From an uncultured Collinsella sp. (GTDB lineage: Bacteria > Actinomycetota > Coriobacteriia > Coriobacteriales > Coriobacteriaceae), in assembly GCA_958451615.1 (NCBI GenBank), contig CAUDQR010000018.1, forward strand, positions 1 to 47,694: DNA of 47,694 bases. Reading direction: 5' to 3'. How positions within the stretch are numbered: position 1 is the stretch's first letter; every line of letters starts with the position of its first letter. The notes under the pieces were generated by a model. It ran no database searches and was not told the origin of the DNA. It saw nothing but the letters and a program-made list of their open reading frames with translations. A program made the translations under genes and the position numbers. Positions 42,771-47,694 of this stretch are shown here, in pieces.

Positions 42771-43709
42771 ATGCTATTTTCCGGTATCATCGCCGCCCTT
42801 ACCAGCCTTTTGATTCCCATCATCATCCTGTTGCTGCTGCTCCCCAACGCCTGTTATGTCGTTGAACAGCAGCACGCCGTAATCATCGAGCGCTTGGGTA
42901 AGTTCAACCGTATCGTCAACGCGGGCTTCCACATGAAGGTACCCGTGATCGACCGCAAGGCCGCCACGGTGAGTCTGCGCACCATGAAAAACGGTTTTGG
43001 CATCGACGTTAAGACCCAGGACAACGTGACCATCGGTCTTGAGGTCTCCGCTCAGTACCACGTGAGCTACGACATGGGCGCCGGCCCGGCAGATTCGGGC
43101 ATCTACAAGAGCTACTACATGCTGCAGGAGCCCGTCGACCAGATGCGCGACTTCATCACCGACGCCCTGCGCTCCTCCATCCCCGTCTACACACTCGATG
43201 AGGTCTTTGCCAAGAAGGATGACATCGCCAAGGATGTCAACGCTACCGTTTCCGAGCAGATGGCCGCCTACGGCTTCACCCTCGTGTCGACGCTCATCAC
43301 CAAAATCGCACTGCCGACCGAGGTTGAGAACTCCATGAACGACATCAACGCTGCCCAGCGCAAGCGCGCTGCCGCGCAGGAGCTCGCCGAGGCCGACCGC
43401 ATCAAGCGCGTCACCGAGGCGACCGCCGAGGCCGAGGCTATGGAAAAGGCGGGCGAGGGCATCGCCAACCAGCGCAAGGCCATCGCGCTGGGTATCAAAG
43501 ATTCGCTCGAGATCATCCAGGAGACGGGTGTCGGCAATGACGAGGCCAACCAACTGTTCATGTTTACGCAGTGGTCCGAGATGATGACGGAGTTCGCTCG
43601 CACGGGTAAAACCTCGACGGTCGTGCTGCCGAGCGACTTTTCGCAGTCGGCCTCGATGTTCGAGCAGATGCTGGCCGCCGGCAAAGTTCAAAACGATTCG
43701 AAGGAGTAG
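42771..43709 (+). CDS. SPFH/stomatin-like membrane protein
   Basis: 312 aa. An N-terminal membrane segment (about 8-30, LTSLLIPIIILLLLL) followed by an SPFH/band-7 domain (YVVEQQHAVIIERLGKFNRIVNAGFHMKVPVIDR), then an Ala/Glu-rich coiled coil (about 195-250, AAQRKRAAAQELAEADRIKR) and QWSEMM near the end. Related to QmcA/slipin proteins thought to organise membrane microdomains or protease complexes. No NfeD-like partner is adjacent. Start ATG 42771 has AGGAGAG about 5 nt upstream. Confidence 0.9.
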   Translation: MLFSGIIAALTSLLIPIIILLLLLPNACYVVEQQHAVIIERLGKFNRIVNAGFHMKVPVIDRKAATVSLRTMKNGFGIDVKTQDNVTIGLEVSAQYHVSYDMGAGPADSGIYKSYYMLQEPVDQMRDFITDALRSSIPVYTLDEVFAKKDDIAKDVNATVSEQMAAYGFTLVSTLITKIALPTEVENSMNDINAAQRKRAAAQELAEADRIKRVTEATAEAEAMEKAGEGIANQRKAIALGIKDSLEIIQETGVGNDEANQLFMFTQWSEMMTEFARTGKTSTVVLPSDFSQSASMFEQMLAAGKVQNDSKE

Positions 43710-43715
43710 ACGCGC

Positions 43716-44186
43716 GTGAAATACACCGTCGTTTGCGTCGGTAAGCTCAAGGAGCGCTTTTGGAAGGACGCGTGCGCTGAGTACACCAAGCGCCTAGGTG
43801 CCTATGCCAAGGTGGATATCCGCGAGGTGGCCGATATCGACCCGGCTAAGGCGGGCGGCGTGGATGCCGCGCGCGACAAGGAGGGGGCGGCGATTCTTGC
43901 CGCCTTGCCATCTCGAGCGCATGTGATCCTGCTGGCTATCGAGGGCAAGGAGCGCTCGAGCGAGGAGTTTTCGGCGAGGCTCGACGATCTTATGCTGCGA
44001 GGCAGCAGCGACATTGCCTTTGTAATCGGCGGTTCGGACGGCGTGAGCGATGACGTGCGCGCACGAGCCGACGAGATGCTCAGCTTTGGACGCATTACCT
44101 TGCCGCATAACCTGGCGCGTGTGGTGCTGCTGGAGCAGATTTACCGTGCCTGCAAGATCAGTCGTGGCGAGCCGTATCACAAATAG
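43716..44186 (+). CDS. rlmH: 23S rRNA (pseudouridine1915-N3)-methyltransferase
   Basis: 156 aa SPOUT enzyme modifying helix 69. Motifs: VVCVGKLKERFW, LLAIEGKERSSEEF, FVIGGSDG, and the C-terminal LPHNLARVVLLEQIYRACKI ending in GEPYHK. Length is normal. It starts 6 nt after the SPFH gene, so the two are likely in one operon. Confidence 0.96.
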   Translation: MKYTVVCVGKLKERFWKDACAEYTKRLGAYAKVDIREVADIDPAKAGGVDAARDKEGAAILAALPSRAHVILLAIEGKERSSEEFSARLDDLMLRGSSDIAFVIGGSDGVSDDVRARADEMLSFGRITLPHNLARVVLLEQIYRACKISRGEPYHK

Positions 44187-44259
44187 GTCGGCAATACGAA
44201 ACAATGGCGTGGGACAATACCTTTCGTTTTGAGGAATGTGTCTGAAAGGACTATGCGAT

Positions 44260-45030
44260 ATGAAGATTGGATTTGTCGGTTTTGGCAATATGGCGAGCGC
44301 TATGGCCGATGGCTGGATCGCTGCCGGTGTAGCTGCGAGCGACATGTGCGCCTGCGCGGGTCGCTACGACGCACTGGTTGAGCGCTGCGAGGCGCGCGGC
44401 ATGGTCGCCTGCCACGATGCCGCCGAGGTTGTCGCCGCATCCGATATCGTGGTCGCTGCGGTCAAACCGTACATGATCGAGAAGGTATTCGCCCCGCTCA
44501 AGGATGCTCTTGCCAAAAAGGTCGTTCTGTCGGTTGCCTGGACCTGGGACAGTGCCAAGTGGGAGCAGGTCCTGCCGGGCGTCGCGCATATCTCGACGGT
44601 GCCCAACACGCCGGTTTCGGTGGGCGAGGGCGTCATCGCCTGCGAGAAGGCTTCGACGCTTAACGACGAGCAGCGTGCTGTGGTGCTCGACCTGCTCGGT
44701 AAGCTTGGCGCTGTCGTCGAGCTCGACACAAGCCTGCTGTTTGTGGGCGGCACGGTGGGTGGTTGCGCTCCGGCGTTTGTCGCCATGGCAATCGAGGCCC
44801 TGGGCGATGCGGCGGTCAAGCACGGTATCCCGCGTGCGGATGCTTATCGCATTGTGAGCCAGATGGTGCTGGGTACGGCAAAGCTGCAGCTTGCAACTGG
44901 CCAGCATCCTGCGGCGATGAAGGATGCCGTATGCTCGCCCGGTGGTGCCACCATCAAGGGCGTCGTTGCGCTCGAGGACGCCGGCATGCGCAGCGCCCTG
45001 GTCAAGGCAATCGACGCAACCCTCCAGTAA
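44260..45030 (+). CDS. proC: Pyrroline-5-carboxylate reductase
   Basis: 256 aa, last step of proline synthesis (P5C to proline with NAD(P)H). Rossmann start IGFVGFGNMASAMADGW; VAAVKPYMIEKV; C-terminal signature with SPGGATIKGVVALEDAGMRSAL. ATG 44260 is chosen (AAAGGA about 11 nt upstream); ATG 44236 lacks a site. It ends at an inverted-repeat element. Confidence 0.95.
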   Translation: MKIGFVGFGNMASAMADGWIAAGVAASDMCACAGRYDALVERCEARGMVACHDAAEVVAASDIVVAAVKPYMIEKVFAPLKDALAKKVVLSVAWTWDSAKWEQVLPGVAHISTVPNTPVSVGEGVIACEKASTLNDEQRAVVLDLLGKLGAVVELDTSLLFVGGTVGGCAPAFVAMAIEALGDAAVKHGIPRADAYRIVSQMVLGTAKLQLATGQHPAAMKDAVCSPGGATIKGVVALEDAGMRSALVKAIDATLQ

Positions 45031-45182
45031 AACCGACCAAAAAAGGGACAGGTTTATGTTGGCAGGTTTTTCCTGCGGTTTTGTCCTTTTAGCGAAAAGT
45101 GCCCCGCAACTGGCTCAATTCCAGTTGCGAGGCACTTGCGTTTGCCCAGATAAAACCGACCAAAATAAACCTGTCCCTTTTT
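45029..45182. repeat. Nested inverted-repeat element between proC and a small gene
   Basis: AAAAAGGGACAGGTTTA (45040-45056) and its reverse complement (45166-45182) are 17-bp arms. The direct repeat AAAACCGACCAAAA occurs at 45029-45042 and 45152-45165. Inside is a hairpin of about 17 bp with one mismatch (45097-45136, GTGCC-CGCAACTGG with its complement). Probably a short palindromic repeat element; it may also end transcription from both sides. Confidence 0.6.
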
Positions 45183-45188
45183 GGCAGG

Positions 45189-45362
45189 TTAGTCCCAGAA
45201 GCTGTCTTCTTCGTCCTCGGACTTGGGGCCGCGGTCGACATACATCTTATGGGTGCGCTTCTCCATTACAAAGGCAATAATCGCAAACAGCAGGATGCCG
45301 CCGGCGAAAAGGATGGCAAAACCGGTGCGGGTGCCAAACAAAAAGGAAAAAACTGCGTCCAT
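45189..45362 (-). CDS. Small membrane protein, 57 aa
   Basis: Minus-strand frame from ATG 45362 to TAA 45189. Residues 12-33 form one membrane helix (GFAILFAGGILLFAIIAFV), then a basic stretch (MEKRTHKMYVDR) and an acidic end (SEDEEDSFWD). AGAAGG lies 6 nt before the start. The clear helix-charge layout and strong site support a real gene; its function is unknown. It is divergent from serS. Confidence 0.75.
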   Translation of the reverse strand: MDAVFSFLFGTRTGFAILFAGGILLFAIIAFVMEKRTHKMYVDRGPKSEDEEDSFWD

Positions 45363-45386
45363 TGGGTGCCTTCTTGCGTAGTTGAG

Positions 45387-45416
45387 TTGGGTCGTAAACG
45401 CTCATAAGTATATACT
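45387..45416 (+). promoter_or_regulatory. Probable promoter of serS
   Basis: TTGGGT (45387-45392), 18-bp spacer, TATACT (45411-45416). No T-box is seen in the ~50-nt leader. Confidence 0.5.
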
Positions 45417-45473
45417 TGCCCATACATGTACAAGGTTGCAACCTAAATGGAATGTATATCGCCGGAGGATCTA

Positions 45474-46757
45474 ATGCTTGATATCAAGTTTGTTCGCGAG
45501 AACCCCGATGCCATCGATGTCGCCATGGCTAACCGCCAGACGTCTTGGGATCGCGAGAAGTTCTTTGAGCTCGACGACGAGCGTCGTGCCGTCATCACCG
45601 AGGTCGAGGAACTTCAAGCCACGCGCAATGCCGAGTCCAAGAAGATCGGCGCCCTGATGAAGGAGGGCAAGAAGGACGAGGCCGAGGCCGCCAAAGAGGC
45701 CGTGCGCGCCGTCAACGAGAAAATTGACGGTCTGGCCGAGCGCCGCACCGCCCTCGAGCAGGAGCAGTACGACTTCATGGCTCACCTGCCCAACATTCCT
45801 TGCGAGGCCACGCCGTACGGCAAGGACGAGGACGAGAACATCGAACGCCGTCGTTGGGGCACCCCGCGCGAGTTCGACTTCGACTTTAAGCCGCACTGGG
45901 ATCTGGGCACCGACCTCGACATCCTTGACTTCGAGCGCGGCAACAAGCTCTCCGGCAGCCGCTTCACCGTTCTCGGTGGCGCCGGCGCCCGTCTTGAGCG
46001 CGCCCTCATCAACTTCTTCCTCGATACGCACACCAGCCGTGGTTTTAAGGAGTGGTGGCCGCCCATCGTCGTCAAGCGTCAGACCATGTTCGGCACGGGC
46101 CAGCTGCCCAAGTTCGAGGACGACGCCTATCACGTCTCGGGCGACAACTTCCTGATCCCCACCGCCGAGGTCGTGCTCACCAACCTGCACGCCGGTGAGG
46201 TCCTCGACGCCGATACCCTGCCGCGCCGCTACACCGCCTTCACCCCCTGCTTCCGCGAGGAGGCCGGCTCCGCTGGTCGCGATACCCGCGGCATCATTCG
46301 CCAGCACGAGTTCGACAAGGTCGAGATGGTCAAGTTTGCCAAGCCGGAGGAGTCCGACAAGGAGCTCGAGAGCATGACCGCCGAGGCCGAGTTCCTGCTG
46401 CAGCAGCTGGGTCTTCCGTATCGCGTGATTAGCCTGTGCACCGGCGACCTGGGCTTCTCTGCCCGTCAGACCTACGACGTCGAGGTCTGGCTGCCGAGCT
46501 ACAACGCCTACAAGGAGATCAGCTCCTGCTCCAACTGCGGTGACTTCCAGGCCCGTCGCGCCAACATCAAGTATCGCGACCCCGAGAACTTCAAGGGTTC
46601 GCGCTACCTGCACACCCTTAACGGTTCCGGCCTGCCGGCTGGCCGTACCATGGCTGCCATTCTGGAGAACTACCAGAACGCCGACGGCACCATCACGATC
46701 CCCGAGGTCCTGCGTCCCTACATGGGCGGCCTCGAGAAGATCGAGCCGGTCGCGTAA
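45474..46757 (+). CDS. serS: Seryl-tRNA synthetase
   Basis: 427 aa class II synthetase. The N-terminal ~110 residues are the long antiparallel coiled coil that holds the tRNA-Ser variable arm ([21 protein letters not shown]); then motif 1 area, motif 2 in [21 protein letters not shown], and motif 3 [18 protein letters not shown] 45474 is chosen for GGAGG 7 nt upstream; the ATG at 45447 lacks one. Confidence 0.97.
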   Translation: MLDIKFVRENPDAIDVAMANRQTSWDREKFFELDDERRAVITEVEELQATRNAESKKIGALMKEGKKDEAEAAKEAVRAVNEKIDGLAERRTALEQEQYDFMAHLPNIPCEATPYGKDEDENIERRRWGTPREFDFDFKPHWDLGTDLDILDFERGNKLSGSRFTVLGGAGARLERALINFFLDTHTSRGFKEWWPPIVVKRQTMFGTGQLPKFEDDAYHVSGDNFLIPTAEVVLTNLHAGEVLDADTLPRRYTAFTPCFREEAGSAGRDTRGIIRQHEFDKVEMVKFAKPEESDKELESMTAEAEFLLQQLGLPYRVISLCTGDLGFSARQTYDVEVWLPSYNAYKEISSCSNCGDFQARRANIKYRDPENFKGSRYLHTLNGSGLPAGRTMAAILENYQNADGTITIPEVLRPYMGGLEKIEPVA

Positions 46758-46780
46758 CTTGGCTGCATAGGCGATATGCA

Positions 46781-46804
46781 AGGGCGCTCCTTCGGGGGCG
46801 CCCT
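46781..46804 (+). terminator. Terminator-like hairpin of serS
   Basis: AGGGCGCTCC (46781-46790) pairs with GGGGCGCCCT (46795-46804) around TTCG. Only a short T-rich tail follows (ATTTCG). Confidence 0.65.
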
Positions 46805-46930
46805 ATTTCGTGCGCAGGTCCATACCATGTTGTGCGGACAGCTCAATAGAAAACACACGAACAACTGTTCTGTATACAGCAATCTACCTGCTATGCTTTT
46901 GCTAAATAAGAGCGAGAGAAAGGGGACGCG

Positions 46931-47308
46931 ATGGAGCTGTTTGATGATCGGGTGGTTTTGTTTGAGAGCGACGAGGGCGGAGAGTACCTGCTTGTGACGT
47001 GTGAGCCGTCTGGCATGGGTGGCCTGGTGGTTCGACAGACGAGTGAGGGTCCGTTGACCCAATGGTGCTACGAGGAGTCGCCGCATGTGGTTGAGACGTT
47101 TGTGGCGCACGAGGGGCTTGTGGCCCTGGAGCATTTCTATGGGGTCCGGACATCTAACCAGGTTGCTCGCATGTTGAGTATCTCGTTTGCCGATTATGAT
47201 TGTGCCCAGCGGGTGAGATCGCTCCTGAGGGAACTTGATGCTAAGTTTGACGTGATCGAAAAGCCAATCGATCGTACGGGGAATGGCGGTATATGCGGAG
47301 CAGCATGA
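46931..47308 (+). CDS. Hypothetical protein, 125 aa
   Basis: Small acidic soluble protein (beta-rich start ELFDDRVVLFESDEGGEYLLVTCEP, alpha-helical end DCAQRVRSLLRELDAKFDVIEKP). No family recognised, no membrane segment. Ribosome binding site AAAGGGG about 7 nt upstream. It stands alone between serS and tRNA-Arg. Confidence 0.75.
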   Translation: MELFDDRVVLFESDEGGEYLLVTCEPSGMGGLVVRQTSEGPLTQWCYEESPHVVETFVAHEGLVALEHFYGVRTSNQVARMLSISFADYDCAQRVRSLLRELDAKFDVIEKPIDRTGNGGICGAA

Positions 47309-47385
47309 CAAGACTGCGTTCCACAAAAAAGTTTGAAATTGTGCTTGACTCCAATAAGCTAAAGTGGTTTTATATGTCTTGCGCT

Positions 47386-47462
47386 GCGGCGTTACCTCAG
47401 CTGGATAGAGGGTCTGACTACGAATCAGAACGTCATAGGTTCGAATCCTATACGCCGCACCA
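47386..47462 (+). tRNA. tRNA-Arg (ACG anticodon)
   Basis: Acceptor GCGGCGT/ACGCCGC, anticodon stem TCTGA/TCAGA with loop CTACGAA (anticodon ACG, decoded as ICG), T-stem ATAGG/CCTAT and T-loop TTCGAAT. CCA is encoded (47460-47462). TTGACT at 47345-47350 may be the -35 of its promoter. Confidence 0.95.
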
Positions 47463-47694
47463 ATTGAAATTGAAAGCCTCCGGCAACGGGGGCTTTTCTT
47501 TTAGGCGGACGCCGCATGGATTCGAACCTCGGTCGAGGCGCGGGCGTCAAGAAAACGCGGAGCGTTTTTAGCCCGCGGGCGAGTCCGCCGGCAGGCGGGC
47601 GAAGCCGGTGCGGATCCGCGAAGCGGATGCGCGGAATCCTATACGCCGCACCAATTGAAATTGAAAGCCTCCGGCAACGGGGGCTTTTCTTTTA
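47443..47694 (+). mobile_element. tRNA-Arg-associated element, same family as at tRNA-Leu
   Basis: The 61-nt segment 47443-47503 (tRNA 3' end from GAATCC, CCA, terminator) recurs exactly at 47634-47694, up to the edge of the window. The 130-bp insert 47504-47633 begins with an inverted tRNA 3' end in which GGATTCGAACCT (47518-47529) is the reverse complement of this tRNA's T-arm. The core 47534-47635 matches the tRNA-Leu element (about 90 of 102, ungapped), with the same three hairpins. Confidence 0.78.
47473..47501 (+). terminator. Terminator of tRNA-Arg (first copy)
   Basis: AAAGCCTCCG (47473-47482) pairs with CGGGGGCTTT (47487-47496) around GCAA, then a T-rich tail. A second copy lies at 47664-47692. 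Confidence 0.88.

Noticed and set aside
45363..45473. T-box in front of serS
   Set aside because: The leader is too short and the T-box consensus is absent.

Overview
The window looks like chromosomal DNA from a high-GC gut actinobacterium of the class Coriobacteriia, most likely Collinsella. This rests on base composition, codon use, the gene families and my recognition of their sequences; no database was searched. About 40 protein genes can be supported, plus four tRNA genes (Val-GAC, Phe-GAA, Leu-CAG, Arg-ACG), one T-box leader and several unexplained structured or repeated elements.

Layout. 0-4 kb is accessory: an AlbA_2/ATPase-type regulator behind an array of GAGAGATAA-like half-sites, then small hypothetical genes. 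4.4-9.6 kb holds tRNA-Val, an EamA-type exporter, a DUF4012 envelope protein and glmM. 9.8-15.6 kb holds an M32 carboxypeptidase (minus strand) divergent from a T-box leader with pheS and pheT. 15.7-18.6 kb is an ECF nickel/cobalt transporter (nikMN-nikQ-nikO) behind a palindrome of the GTGTTAC-N14-GTAACAC type. 18.6-25.7 kb holds a Zn-phospholipase-C-like protein, pyruvate kinase (minus), a calcium-type P-type ATPase with a leader predicted to form a kissing-loop RNA, and rsgA. 26-35.6 kb is one tightly overlapping Tad/Flp pilus operon (cpaB, cpaE, cpaF/tadA, tadB, tadC, flp, three further prepilin-like or TadE proteins, a TadG-like protein and a DUF192 gene). 35.6-36.2 kb is a toxin-antitoxin pair whose toxin carries an in-frame amber stop. 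36.3-38.8 kb holds tRNA-Phe, a four-copy 62-bp hairpin array, a GH5-like protein lacking the usual acid/base glutamate, and rsmI. 38.9-46.8 kb is housekeeping: metG, rsmA, tatD, tRNA-Leu, an SPFH protein, rlmH, proC, a 57-residue membrane protein and serS. The window ends at tRNA-Arg.

The most unusual structure is shared by tRNA-Leu and tRNA-Arg. In both, the 3' end of the tRNA and its terminator are repeated downstream at a distance of about 190 bp. The copies flank a 129-130 bp insert that starts with an inverted, degenerate copy of that same tRNA's T-arm and continues with a conserved, hairpin-rich core of about 100 bp. It has no credible ORF. It looks like a small non-autonomous element that targets tRNA 3' ends, or an undescribed tRNA-linked RNA. 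Next in interest are the kissing-loop leader of the P-type ATPase and the 62-bp hairpin array.
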